Assembly: GCA_963761005.1 (NCBI GenBank)
Contig: CAVXFK010000018.1
Coordinates: 294,698-358,697, forward strand
Direction: 5' to 3'
Source: DASWJZ01 sp963761005
Lineage (GTDB): Bacteria; Pseudomonadota; Alphaproteobacteria; Rhizobiales; Afifellaceae
DNA: 64,000 bases
Made by a program: the position numbers and the translations under genes. A model generated the notes under the pieces. It searched no databases, was not told where the DNA came from, and saw only the letters and a list, made by a program, of their open reading frames with translations. Of the stretch, positions 51,674 through 60,088 are shown one piece after another; position 1 is the first letter of the stretch, and every line of letters begins with the position of its first letter.

Positions 51674-54442
51674 CTACTCCGAAAGAACCCGGGTCGGCGG
51701 GATCGTCACCGTCAGCACCGTGCCTTCGCCGCGCGCGCTTCTGATCGAAAGCGACGCGCGGTTCGCTTCGACCAGCGCCTTCGTCAGAGGCAGTCCGAGG
51801 CCGGTGCCGGCGCGGTCCGCGAGGCTTGCGATCGAAAGGTCGCGGAAGGGCTCGAGCGCACGCGCCACTTCCGCCTCCGTCATGCCGTGGCCGGTGTCGC
51901 GGACGCGAAGCAGCGCCTCGCCGTTCTCGCTCAGGCTGGTCGAGACGATCACCTGTCCGCCCGGCCCGGCGTGCCGCACGGAATGCGAGAGCAGGTTCAT
52001 CACGATCTGGCGAAGCGTACGCTCGTCGGCAACGATCGCCGGGACTTCGCGCGAGAGGCTGGAGCGGAGCACGACGCGCGCGCGGCTCGCGTGCGTCTGC
52101 ATCAGGCCGATCGCCTCGTGCACGATCTCGTTCAGGGGCACGGCGGCGAATTCAAGCGCGAGCCTTCCGGCCTCGATCCGCGAAATGTCGAGGAGGTCGT
52201 TGACCAAGTTGACGACGTGCTCGCCGGAGCCGCGGATTTCGCGCAGATACTCGCGGTAGCGCTCGTTCTCGACCGGGCCGAAGCGCTCCTCGATCATCGC
52301 CTCGGCACTGCCGATGATGCCGTTTAGCGGCGTGCGGATCTCGCTGCTGACGCGGGCGAGGAACTCCGATTTCTGCGTGGACGCGTCCTCCGCCGCGCGC
52401 TTCGCCGCCGTCAGCTCCGCCTCGATCCGCTTCCAATGCGTGATGTCGCGAAGCACGGCGCAGAAGCGCTGCCCCTCCTCGCTCGAAATTCGCCCCATCG
52501 TCATGAAGAGCGGGATCGAGCCCGCGCCGGCCGCAGCCTCGACCTCGCGCCCTTCGTTCAGAAGGCTGGCGACGCCGCTGTCGCGGAGGCCGGAGAGATA
52601 ATCGAGCGCCGACTTTCGGCTCTCCGGCGTCAAGAGGTCGTCGAACTGCCTCCCCACCATCTCGGACGCGTCGAGCCCGAAGAGCGCCTCGGCGCTGGCG
52701 TTGACGCTTTCGATCGCGCCCGACTGATCGAGGACGACGACGCCATCGGTCGCGGTGTCGAGAATCGCGGTCATCTCGCGCAGCCGCCGGCGCGCTTCTG
52801 CAAGCTGCTCCGACAAGGCGGAAAGACGGGGGTCTGCGACTGGTGCCACGCTGCTTCGCGGTGCGGCGGCCTCTTTCTTCTCCGCTTCCGCTGGCGGTGC
52901 TTCCGCTGCCGAGGGCTCGGAAGCGGGCGGCGGCGGCTCAACTCTCCCTGAAGGCGGCTCGACGTCGGTAGGCGTTTCCGCCTCGGCGGCTTCTTGAGCT
53001 TCGGCCGCATGCTTGGCAGCGAAGCCGTCGATGACCCGATCGCGGAGCGCGGCGGCGATTTCCTCGAAGGCGTTCCGTTCCTGTGTGGTGAGGCGCGCGC
53101 TATCGGCCATGCGCTCAAGATCGGCGCGGATCGGAACGACGTTCGCGGCAAGCGACTCCTCGTAAGGCGGCTGCGGCTCGCCGAGCGGCCCGGCCGGACC
53201 GAAGCGCGCCTCGAAGGTCGACGGCATCAGCGCCTCGGCCGGCCGCAAGATGCCGAAGCCACGAAAGCCCTGGAAGGACTGGTCGCCGCCGAAGACGGGA
53301 AGCGCCGTCAGCTCCACCGGCACGCGCACGTTCGAGCCTTCGATCGGCCACCAGGCGGTGAGCCCGCTCCAGGTGTCGCGCTGGCGAAGCGCGCGCGCGA
53401 TGCGGCCACCCGGATCAAGCCTCAGCCGTGCCGACGCTTCCTGCCAGCGCTCGCCGACGATCTCCGCGTTGCGGCCGACGACCTGAGCGAGGCCGGGCGA
53501 AAGGAAGAGGAAACGGTCGGCGGCGTCGGTTTGCCAGAGAAAGCGCACCGGCGCGCGTGAGAGATTCTGCGGCACCCTTCCGGCGGTGACCGAACGGGCC
53601 GCAGGTCGCTCTTCCGATGCGCGCACTTCGTTGCGCGCCGCGGTCTTTGTTGGCGGCGCGACGGCCGGCTTTGACGGCGGTGCCTCTCCGGGTGCCGCTC
53701 GTTCCGCTTCGGGTGCTCTTTCCTCCGCCGCTCGCTCGTCTTCTTCTTCGACGGCAGTCGGCTCGACACGCGGCAGCGGCGCGACTCGCGTCGCCTCTTG
53801 GCGGAGCATAGCGGCGAGCATGCTGAGCGCCGGCCCGTCGAGTGCCGAAGGCGCGCCGACATCCGTTTTGTGCGGTGGAAAGAGGGGCTCCGGCTTCCGC
53901 TCGACGAGGCAGAGCCGCAAGGCGCGGCCACCCTCCAAGAATTCCGCGGCCGGGGTGGCGGCGCCAATCGATTCGGCAACGCCGGGCGCGCCCTCCGCCA
54001 GCGTCTCGCCGGTCGCGCCGACGATGGCCGCGGCGAGGCCGCCACCCGTGAAGAACGCAACCAGATCCGTCGGCGTAGGCTTCGCGCCGCCTTCAAGCGC
54101 GACCGCCAGAAGGCCGCCCTCGCCCGATGCGCGCACGATCCGACAGCGGCAAAGGACGGGGAGCGCGGCGAGATCGTCGGCAAGCCGCAGCCTGGCGAGC
54201 GTCCCGGCTTCGGGAACGAAGCGGGCGAGGCTCGCGACCGCGCGCTGAAGACCATCGGCGGGGGCGCGCCCCGCCAGCCGCGCGAAGGTTGTGCCGAGCA
54301 TCTTGCCGACCGCCGGGTTCGCCCAAAGCACGCGGCTCCCGTCGCGCGCAAAGACGATCGCCGGCTCGGCCGAAAGAAGCAGCGCGCCGAGCTCCGGCGC
54401 AGCAGCAAACGCCAGGACCGTGTCCCGCCAACCTCGCATCAA
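51674..54442 (-). CDS. PdhS-like sensor kinase with missing phospho-acceptor His (pseudokinase)
   Basis: A 922-residue soluble protein without membrane helices, built as N-terminal PAS-like region, a long acidic/Pro/Ala-rich linker (about 215-290), a second PAS-like region, another linker (about 475-540), a PAS domain (EMTAILDTATDGVVVLDQSG on), HisKA-like and HATPase domains. This layout and the text NERYREYLREIRGSGEHVVN match PdhS/CckA-neighbour kinases of rhizobia and Brucella. The H-box reads RVSSEIRTPLNGIIG, with Ser700 where His belongs, and the N-box reads NLLSHSVRH, with His820 in place of the Mg-binding Asn. DTGHGM (G1) and GTGLGL (G2) are kept. It should be unable to autophosphorylate in the usual way. 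Confidence 0.9.
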   Translation of the reverse strand: MMRGWRDTVLAFAAAPELGALLLSAEPAIVFARDGSRVLWANPAVGKMLGTTFARLAGRAPADGLQRAVASLARFVPEAGTLARLRLADDLAALPVLCRCRIVRASGEGGLLAVALEGGAKPTPTDLVAFFTGGGLAAAIVGATGETLAEGAPGVAESIGAATPAAEFLEGGRALRLCLVERKPEPLFPPHKTDVGAPSALDGPALSMLAAMLRQEATRVAPLPRVEPTAVEEEDERAAEERAPEAERAAPGEAPPSKPAVAPPTKTAARNEVRASEERPAARSVTAGRVPQNLSRAPVRFLWQTDAADRFLFLSPGLAQVVGRNAEIVGERWQEASARLRLDPGGRIARALRQRDTWSGLTAWWPIEGSNVRVPVELTALPVFGGDQSFQGFRGFGILRPAEALMPSTFEARFGPAGPLGEPQPPYEESLAANVVPIRADLERMADSARLTTQERNAFEEIAAALRDRVIDGFAAKHAAEAQEAAEAETPTDVEPPSGRVEPPPPASEPSAAEAPPAEAEKKEAAAPRSSVAPVADPRLSALSEQLAEARRRLREMTAILDTATDGVVVLDQSGAIESVNASAEALFGLDASEMVGRQFDDLLTPESRKSALDYLSGLRDSGVASLLNEGREVEAAAGAGSIPLFMTMGRISSEEGQRFCAVLRDITHWKRIEAELTAAKRAAEDASTQKSEFLARVSSEIRTPLNGIIGSAEAMIEERFGPVENERYREYLREIRGSGEHVVNLVNDLLDISRIEAGRLALEFAAVPLNEIVHEAIGLMQTHASRARVVLRSSLSREVPAIVADERTLRQIVMNLLSHSVRHAGPGGQVIVSTSLSENGEALLRVRDTGHGMTEAEVARALEPFRDLSIASLADRAGTGLGLPLTKALVEANRASLSIRSARGEGTVLTVTIPPTRVLSE

Positions 54443-54581
54443 CGGCCATCCCCCCGCAGCGCCGCTTGGTTAACGAAGCGTTATGGCAGAGATGAGGAGG
54501 CGGGCCAGTGCCGAGCCCCACCTGCTCACCGCTATTCGCCAATTCTGGTTAACGCATGAAGGGGCCAGGCGCCCCTAGGTT

Positions 54582-54614
54582 TTGTGCACTGCAAAATTAT
54601 GTTGCATTGCACAA
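54582..54614. promoter_or_regulatory. Long inverted-repeat operator upstream of phasin, candidate PhaR site
   Basis: Arms ttgtgcactgcaa (54582-54594) and ttgcattgcacaa (54602-54614) pair with one mismatch over 13 bases, 7 bases apart. TGC/GCA-rich palindromes upstream of phasin genes are bound by PhaR, which represses phasin synthesis until polyhydroxybutyrate granules form. There is no T tract, so this is not a terminator. It ends 48 bases before the phasin start. Confidence 0.65.
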
Positions 54615-54661
54615 TGAATGCGCTTATATGGCGTTCATCCTGACGCGAAATGGAGGCTCCC

Positions 54662-55183
54662 ATGGCGAGCACAGAAAGCAAGGCCCGCGCTACAAAAGCT
54701 GCAGCGGCCGACGCCGTTACCAAGACTGCGGCGGCGGAGAAGTCGGCGGCAAAGGACATGATGTCCGCCTTCTCGTTTCCCGATTTCGAGGTTCCCGAGA
54801 TTTTCCGCTCCTTCACGGAGCAGGGTTTGAATCAGACCCGCGAGGCGTATGCCCGCATGAAGAGCGCAGCCGAAGAGGCGACCGACGTTCTTGAGGACAG
54901 CCTTGAGACCGCGCGCGAGAGCATGCGCGAAGTGCAGTTCAAGGCGATCGACATGGCGAAGTCGAATTCCGACGCCTCGTTCGAGCTGATGCGGAAGCTG
55001 CTTGCGACGACCTCCGTTGCGGACGCCATGCAACTGCAGACGACGTTCGCGCGCGAGCGCTTCGAAGCGATGGTCGACTACTCGAAGGACGTGCAGGCGA
55101 CGGTGACGAAGGCCGGCTCGGAAGCCGTGGCTCCGGCCAAGGCGATGATCGAGAAGGCGATGAGCGCCGCCAAGGCCGCCTGA
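54662..55183 (+). CDS. Phasin family protein
   Basis: A 173-residue helical protein of the phasin_2 type that coats polyhydroxyalkanoate granules. The N-terminus is an Ala/Lys/Thr-rich tail (KARATKAAAADAVTKTAA). The helical body contains FPDFEVPEIFRSFTEQGLNQ, FKAIDMAKSNSDASFELMRK and LQTTFARERFEAMVDYSKD, with an Ala/Lys-rich end. The start at 54662 has GGAGG five bases upstream; the ATG at 54650 supplies that ribosome site. Polymer synthesis genes are not in the window. Confidence 0.92.
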   Translation: MASTESKARATKAAAADAVTKTAAAEKSAAKDMMSAFSFPDFEVPEIFRSFTEQGLNQTREAYARMKSAAEEATDVLEDSLETARESMREVQFKAIDMAKSNSDASFELMRKLLATTSVADAMQLQTTFARERFEAMVDYSKDVQATVTKAGSEAVAPAKAMIEKAMSAAKAA

Positions 55184-55204
55184 TCCACTGCCATCGCATG
55201 AAGC

Positions 55205-55233
55205 AAAAAAGCCCGGGCTTGCCCGGGCTTTTT
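55205..55233 (+). terminator. Terminator of the phasin gene
   Basis: The stem aagcccggg / cccgggctt with loop cttg (55209-55230) is followed by TTT and preceded by a run of A, so it can act on both strands. It lies 22 bases after the phasin stop. Confidence 0.9.
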
Positions 55234-55342
55234 GTGCGCTAAAAAGGCGGCATCCTGCGATCTTGCGTTTCCGCTCCGGTGACTTAGAAAATCTCAGCAC
55301 CGTGCGGCGAGCGCGGGAGAAGATCCCGAAACGGGGCGATCG

Positions 55343-55735
55343 ATGTATACGGCGACCACCAAGCGGATCAGCGTCACCGTCGAGCCCCGTTATATGGCGG
55401 ACCGTTCCGACCCGACCGAGAACCGCTTCTTCTGGTCCTACACCGTGGAGATCGCTAATGGCGGCGCGGCGCCGGTGCAGATCCTCGCACGCCACTGGGT
55501 CATCACCGACCAGCTCGGACGGCGCGAGGACGTGCGCGGCATCGGCGTCGTCGGTGAGCAGCCGGTGATCGAGCCCGGCGCCTCGTTCACCTATACGAGC
55601 GGCTGCCCGCTACAGACGCCGTCCGGCACCATGGTCGGCACCTATCAGGCGATCGGCGAAGACGGCGAGGTTTTCTCCGTCGACATTCCCGCCTTCTCGC
55701 TCGACATCCCGGGCGAGAAGCGCGTGTTGAACTGA
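55343..55735 (+). CDS. apaG: ApaG (Co2+/Mg2+ efflux-associated) protein
   Basis: ApaG, 130 residues, a single fibronectin-III-like domain protein. The family text is clear: ISVTVEPRYMADRSDPTENR, FFWSYTVEIANGG, ARHWVITDQLGRREDVRGIG, GEQPVIEPGASFTYTSGCPL and TPSGTMVGTYQ. Its precise biochemical role is unsettled; links to cobalt/magnesium resistance and diadenosine phosphates are reported in enterobacteria. It converges with hslO, the typical rhizobial neighbourhood. Confidence 0.95.
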   Translation: MYTATTKRISVTVEPRYMADRSDPTENRFFWSYTVEIANGGAAPVQILARHWVITDQLGRREDVRGIGVVGEQPVIEPGASFTYTSGCPLQTPSGTMVGTYQAIGEDGEVFSVDIPAFSLDIPGEKRVLN

Positions 55736-55760
55736 CAGGCGCGAACCGCACCCTCGCTTC

Positions 55761-55790
55761 ATGATTGCCGGGTCGAGCCCGGCAATGACG
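55761..55790. repeat. Short palindromic repeat between apaG and hslO
   Basis: attgccggg / cccggcaat around a tcgag loop (55764-55786). This sequence type (attgccggg...cccggcaat) is a frequent dispersed palindrome in rhizobial intergenic DNA. It could double as a weak terminator between the convergent genes, but no T tract follows. Confidence 0.5.
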
Positions 55791-55798
55791 ACAATGTC

Positions 55799-56821
55799 TT
55801 ATGCAGAGCTCTCCGATCGCTCGCTGACGATCTCCTTGGGATCGAAGCTGTAGTTGGCGCCGCAGAACTCGCAGCGCACTTCGACCGCCCCGGACGATGC
55901 CGCCGCCTCGTCGATCTCGCTCGGCTCCATCTCTCTCAGGACTTCGCCGATCCGCTCGCGCGAGCACGAGCAGTTCTCCTCGATCGAGATCGGCTCGAAC
56001 ACGCGCACGCCGCGCTCATGGAAGAGGCGGTAAAGCAGCCGCTCCGCGACAATCGACGGGTCAGTCAGCTCGTGATCCTCGACCGTGTCGATCAGCGCCT
56101 GCGCCTCGACCCAGGCGTCGTCGTCCTCCTGGTCGTCCTCCACGAACGCGCCCTCCGGCGCATCGCCGGCGGGAAGGTCGCGATGGCGGATCCGCTCGCC
56201 CGCCTCCGGCAGGAACTGGCCGATGATGCCGCCGGCGCGCCAGGTGCGGCGCGCGGCGCCGTCGGGGTCGCGGTCGTACATCTCCGCGACGGCAAGACGG
56301 ATGCGCGTCGGAATCTGCTCCGACTGGCGGAAATAGGTGTGCGCCGCCGCCTCGAGCGTCTCGTCCTCGAGCGGCACGTAGCCCTGATAGCGCTGCTGCG
56401 TCTGGCCTTGCTCGACCGTCATCGCAAGCGTGCCCGTGCCAAGGAGCACGCTCGTGTCCCATTCGCCATCGGTGGTCGCCGCGGTGACCGCGTCCGCGTC
56501 GAAGGTGGCGGTTGCGCGGATCTGGCCGGGCGTCCTGACGTCGACGACGACGAGCGAAACCGGGCCGTCGGTCTGCGTCTGCAGGATGAAACGGCCCACG
56601 TCCTTGAGCGACGTCGCGAGCAGCGAAGCGAGCACCGCCGCCTCGCCGACGAGGCGCTTCACCGGCGCGGGAAAATCGTGGCGCTGCAGGATGGTGTCGA
56701 TCGAGGCGCCGAGAGTGACCACGCGGCCACGCACGTCAAGACCTTCGACCTGAAAAGGCAGGGCCCGATCGTCGCCGCCCGAAGGCTCAACCGTGAAGAA
56801 GCCGGTCTCGCTCACCGTCAC
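55799..56821 (-). CDS. hslO: Redox-regulated chaperone Hsp33
   Basis: Hsp33, 340 residues, a holdase activated by oxidative unfolding. The four zinc-binding, redox-sensing cysteines are present as CSC (284, 286) and CEFC (317, 320) in the C-terminal domain. The core contains LLGTGTLAMTVEQGQTQQRY and VPLEDETLEAAAHTYFRQSE, the family hallmark. The start is taken as GTG at 56821, overlapping the argF stop as GTGA, so translation is coupled to argF. The frame remains open upstream through argF, but that part is not coding. Third gene of argD-argF-hslO. Confidence 0.94.
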   Translation of the reverse strand: MTVSETGFFTVEPSGGDDRALPFQVEGLDVRGRVVTLGASIDTILQRHDFPAPVKRLVGEAAVLASLLATSLKDVGRFILQTQTDGPVSLVVVDVRTPGQIRATATFDADAVTAATTDGEWDTSVLLGTGTLAMTVEQGQTQQRYQGYVPLEDETLEAAAHTYFRQSEQIPTRIRLAVAEMYDRDPDGAARRTWRAGGIIGQFLPEAGERIRHRDLPAGDAPEGAFVEDDQEDDDAWVEAQALIDTVEDHELTDPSIVAERLLYRLFHERGVRVFEPISIEENCSCSRERIGEVLREMEPSEIDEAAASSGAVEVRCEFCGANYSFDPKEIVSERSESSA

Positions 56822-57735
56822 GCTCCCGTTCCAAGACACCAGGCAAGGATGCCCTTCTGGGCATGCAGGCGGTTCTCCGCCTCGTCGAACACGACGGATT
56901 GGGGCCCGTCGATCACGTCCGCCGTCACCTCCTCGCCGCGATGGGCGGGGAGGCAGTGCATGAATATGGTGTCGGGCTTGGCTTTCTCCAAAAGCCGGGA
57001 ATTCACCTGGTAGCGCTTCAGAAGATTGTGCCGGCGTTCCGCCTCCTTTTCGCCCATGGAGACCCAGGTGTCGGTCATCACGCAGTCGGCGCCGGCGACC
57101 GCCTCCTCCGGGTCGGTCAGGAAGCGGACCTCCGGCCGGTTCTCGGCAATCCACGCGGCGAGCGCCGGCGGCGCTTGAAGCTCCGGCGGGGCGGCGACGT
57201 CGAGCTGGAACTTGAAGCGCGCCGAGGCATGGACGAGCGAGGCAAGCACGTTGTTCACGTCGCCGGACCAAGCAATTTTCTTGCCGGCGACCGGGCCGCG
57301 ATGCTCCTCGAAGGTCAACAAGTCCGCCATGATCTGACAGGGGTGCGAGCGCCGTGTCAGCCCGTTGATGACGGGGACGGTGGCATGCGCGGCAAGCTCC
57401 AGGAGCGCGTCATGATCGAGGATGCGGATCATGATCGCGTCGACGTAGCGGGAGAGCACGCGCGCCGTGTCGGCGAGCGTCTCGCCGCGGCCGAGCTGCA
57501 TCTCCTTGCCCGATAGCACGACCGTCTCGCCGCCGAGCTGACGCATGGCGACGTCGAAGGAGACGCGCGTGCGCGTCGAGGGCTTGTCGAAGATCATCGC
57601 CAGCACGCGGCCGTCGAGCGGGCGCTCGCGAACGTCGCGCCCGTCGGCCTTCAGCCGCCGGCTGTCATCGATGATCCCGCGCAGCGTTTCGGCCGGAAGA
57701 TCGGAGAGGTCGAGGAAGTGCCGCGGAGCGTCCAT
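56818..57735 (-). CDS. argF: Ornithine carbamoyltransferase
   Basis: ArgF, 305 residues, makes citrulline from ornithine and carbamoyl phosphate. The carbamoyl-phosphate loop STRTRVSF is at residues 53-60, with HPCQIMADLLT following, the ornithine loop near DTWVSMGEKEAE and the conserved FMHCLPAHRGEEV. It follows argD by 13 bases and overlaps hslO by four. Confidence 0.96.
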   Translation of the reverse strand: MDAPRHFLDLSDLPAETLRGIIDDSRRLKADGRDVRERPLDGRVLAMIFDKPSTRTRVSFDVAMRQLGGETVVLSGKEMQLGRGETLADTARVLSRYVDAIMIRILDHDALLELAAHATVPVINGLTRRSHPCQIMADLLTFEEHRGPVAGKKIAWSGDVNNVLASLVHASARFKFQLDVAAPPELQAPPALAAWIAENRPEVRFLTDPEEAVAGADCVMTDTWVSMGEKEAERRHNLLKRYQVNSRLLEKAKPDTIFMHCLPAHRGEEVTADVIDGPQSVVFDEAENRLHAQKGILAWCLGTGA

Positions 57736-57748
57736 CGCGCCCGCGCCC

Positions 57749-58954
57749 TCACTCGGCGGCGGCGCGGCGCGTCAACCCTGCGAGCGCTTGATCGAGGCGC
57801 TCCACGGCTTCGTCCACGTCCGCGTCGCTGATGATGAGCGGCGGCAGCAGGCGCACCACATTGTCGCCGGCCGCGACGAGAAGCAGGCCTTCGGCGCGCG
57901 CTGCGGAGGCGACGTCGCCGTTCGGCACGCGGCACTTGACCCCGAGCATCAGCCCCTCGCCGCGAATGCCCTCCACGACATCCGGATGGGAATCGACGAC
58001 AGCGGCAAGCTTCTGCTTGAGCCTGATGCCGGTCTCCCGGACATGCTCGAGGAATCCGTCGCCGAGGACGACATCGAGCACAGCACAGCCGACCGCCATC
58101 GCGAGCGGATTGCCGCCGAAAGTGGTGCCGTGCGTGCCGGCCGTCATCCCGGCGGCTGCTTCGCTGGTCGCGAGGCACGCGCCCACGGGGAAGCCGCCGC
58201 CGAGCCCTTTCGCGAGGGTCGCGATGTCAGGCGCCATGCCGGCCCATTCGTGCGCGAGGAAGCGACCGGTGCGGCCCATGCCGGTCTGAATCTCGTCGAA
58301 GATCAGCAGCAGGCCGTGCTCGTCGCAGAGCTGGCGCAGGTAGCGCAGGTCCTCCAGCGGAACCGGCCGGATACCGCCCTCTCCCTGGATCGGCTCGATC
58401 AGGATCGCGGCAGTCTCCGCCGTGATCGACGCTTCTAGCGCCTTGCGGTCGCCAAACGGAACCTGGTCGAAGCCGTCGACCTTCGGCCCGAAGCCTTCGA
58501 GATACTTCTTCTGTCCGCCGGCGGCGATCGTCGCGAGCGTGCGGCCGTGGAAAGCGCCCTCGAAGGTAATGATGCGGAAGCGCTCCGGCGCGCCGTTCAC
58601 ATAGTGATAACGCCGCGCCGTCTTGATCGCGGCCTCGTTCGCTTCCGCGCCGGAATTGCCGAAGAAAACACAGTCGGCAAAGGTTGCCGCGACCAGCCGC
58701 TCGCCAAGCGCGCGCTGGCCCGGGATCTCGAAAATGTTGGAGACGTGCCAGAGCTTGTCGGCCTGGGCTTTCAGCGCCGCGACAACGTGCGGGTGCGCAT
58801 GGCCGAGCACGTTGACGGCGATGCCGCCCATGAAGTCGAGGTAGCGCGTGCCGTCGGTCGCGACGAGCCAAGCGCCCTCGCCCCGCTCGAAAGCAAGGTT
58901 GATCCGCTGATAGGTGGAGAACAGCGGCGAATCCGTCTGCGGTCTTGTCGCCAT
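57749..58954 (-). CDS. argD: Acetylornithine aminotransferase
   Basis: ArgD, 401 residues, a PLP-dependent class III aminotransferase for the fourth step of arginine synthesis. Landmarks are FFGNSGAEANEAAIKTARRY, the PLP contact LLIFDEIQTGMGRTG, the Schiff-base lysine in ATLAKGLGGGFPVG, and THGTTFGGNPLA. The ATG at 58954 (MATRPQTDSPLF) fits the family; the upstream open frame to 59251 is the intergenic region shared with gcrA. First gene of argD-argF-hslO. Confidence 0.95.
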   Translation of the reverse strand: MATRPQTDSPLFSTYQRINLAFERGEGAWLVATDGTRYLDFMGGIAVNVLGHAHPHVVAALKAQADKLWHVSNIFEIPGQRALGERLVAATFADCVFFGNSGAEANEAAIKTARRYHYVNGAPERFRIITFEGAFHGRTLATIAAGGQKKYLEGFGPKVDGFDQVPFGDRKALEASITAETAAILIEPIQGEGGIRPVPLEDLRYLRQLCDEHGLLLIFDEIQTGMGRTGRFLAHEWAGMAPDIATLAKGLGGGFPVGACLATSEAAAGMTAGTHGTTFGGNPLAMAVGCAVLDVVLGDGFLEHVRETGIRLKQKLAAVVDSHPDVVEGIRGEGLMLGVKCRVPNGDVASAARAEGLLLVAAGDNVVRLLPPLIISDADVDEAVERLDQALAGLTRRAAAE

Positions 58955-59446
58955 CGCGGCCGGCCAGGTTTTCTTGAAAATCAAAGGCCGCCCAAGGGCG
59001 GCCGCCGGACCTCCGCTTACCATGGCGCGGGCAAGGCGCGCAAACGGATCGCTACTCTCGATGCCTGTTCGGCGGACGTCGGCGAGCGTCTTGGCATCAC
59101 CATGCGATCTGGCGCCCACCGCGCCCCGGACCGATCTCCTCACGGTCGTCTGGTCGCCGGTAACAGGGGAAAGCATCGGCCGAAGGCTCCTAAGGTCGCT
59201 CGCATCCTCAAGGATTCGCCGACTGTGACATTCGTGACTCACCTTTTTCAATTCACAGATAATGCCGTTGGAAAAGCGTAGGCGACTCTTGTCGGCGATT
59301 CCGCCCGACTATACGTTCGGGGCCGATAACGCACGATATGTTGTGCGGCGGGCCAGACTCCCACCTAGGACTTGCGTTAGGCGCGGGCGCAGAGCGTTCC
59401 GTGAGCGCGTCCGGATTCGGCGGGGAATTGGCCGCAAGGAGATGGC
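58955..59446. other. 492-base divergent control region between argD and gcrA
   Basis: No gene is convincing here; open frames on both strands lack ribosome sites and family text. The left half (58955-59212) shows nothing distinctive beyond the presumed argD leader. The right half holds six GANTC sites (see 59213-59418). The AT-rich stretch at about 59241-59264 (acctttttcaattcacagat) followed by a GATAAT box is the best candidate core promoter for one or both genes. Confidence 0.6.
59213..59418. promoter_or_regulatory. Cluster of six GANTC (CcrM methylation) sites upstream of gcrA
   Basis: GATTC or GACTC occurs at 59213, 59236, 59284, 59297, 59356 and 59414 (first base of each). By base composition fewer than one site would be expected in 206 bases at about 65% GC. 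None is seen in the adjoining 258 bases towards argD. GcrA is known to activate promoters carrying methylated GANTC, so this suggests that gcrA expression is itself tied to CcrM methylation (inference). Confidence 0.7.
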
Positions 59447-59935
59447 ATGTCCTGGACCGACGAACGCGTCGAATTGTTGAAGAAGCTCTGGCAGGACGGG
59501 CTTTCCGCCAGCCAGATCGCGGGTGAGCTCGGCGGCGTCACCCGCAATGCCGTGATCGGCAAGGTGCATCGTCTCGGCCTTTCCGGCCGCGGGCAGCCAA
59601 CCTCCTCGATCAAGCGCCAAAGGCGCACGCATCCCTCCGGAATCCGTCGGCCGCGCCCGGTCTCGGTCGGCAATCTGGCGCTTAAGGGCAACCTCGACTA
59701 TCTGCCCGACGCGGACCTTCAGCCGCGCCGTAACGTGGTCGTGCCGATCCCGCGCAAGCTCTCGATCTTCCAGCTCAACGAGCACACCTGCAAATGGCCG
59801 ATCGGCGACCCGGGCCAGGAAGATTTCCATTTTTGCGGGCACGATTCGCTGGAAAATCTCCCCTACTGCGAGTATCACGCAGGGGTCGCGTACCAGGCCC
59901 CTGAGCCGCGCCGGCGTCAAAGGCGAGCCGGCTAA
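59447..59935 (+). CDS. gcrA: Cell-cycle regulator GcrA
   Basis: GcrA, 162 residues, a sigma-70 cofactor that activates cell-cycle promoters carrying CcrM-methylated GANTC sites in alphaproteobacteria. The N-terminal helix-turn-helix is diagnostic: MSWTDERVELLKKLWQDG, then SASQIAGELGG and TRNAVIGKVHRLGLSGR. The C-terminal RNA-polymerase-binding domain holds HTCKWPIGDPG, FHFCGHDS and PYCEYHAGVAYQ. The start has AAGGAG six bases upstream. It has a dense GANTC cluster in front and its own terminator. Confidence 0.96.
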   Translation: MSWTDERVELLKKLWQDGLSASQIAGELGGVTRNAVIGKVHRLGLSGRGQPTSSIKRQRRTHPSGIRRPRPVSVGNLALKGNLDYLPDADLQPRRNVVVPIPRKLSIFQLNEHTCKWPIGDPGQEDFHFCGHDSLENLPYCEYHAGVAYQAPEPRRRQRRAG

Positions 59936-59981
59936 GCGGCTCACGAGGTCCCTTCCTCCCGAAGAAAGGGCGTACCAAAAT

Positions 59982-60006
59982 GGCGGGGCGTGCCCCGCCT
60001 TTTCTT
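59982..60006 (+). terminator. Terminator of gcrA
   Basis: The stem ggcgggg / ccccgcc with loop cgtg (59982-59999) is followed by TTTTCTT. It lies 47 bases beyond the gcrA stop, before the convergent phoB gene. Confidence 0.88.
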
Positions 60007-60088
60007 CGTCGCGGTCCCCATTCCACCCCCTTTCGAGGCTTTTTCACCCCCGCATGGTGAGGTGCGAGCGAAGCGAGCCTCGAGTCGC

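Noticed and set aside
56822..57271. N-terminal extension of hslO by about 150 codons
   Set aside because: It lies antiparallel in frame space to argF coding DNA on the same strand and has no Hsp33-like text; GTG 56821 with GTGA overlap is a better start.
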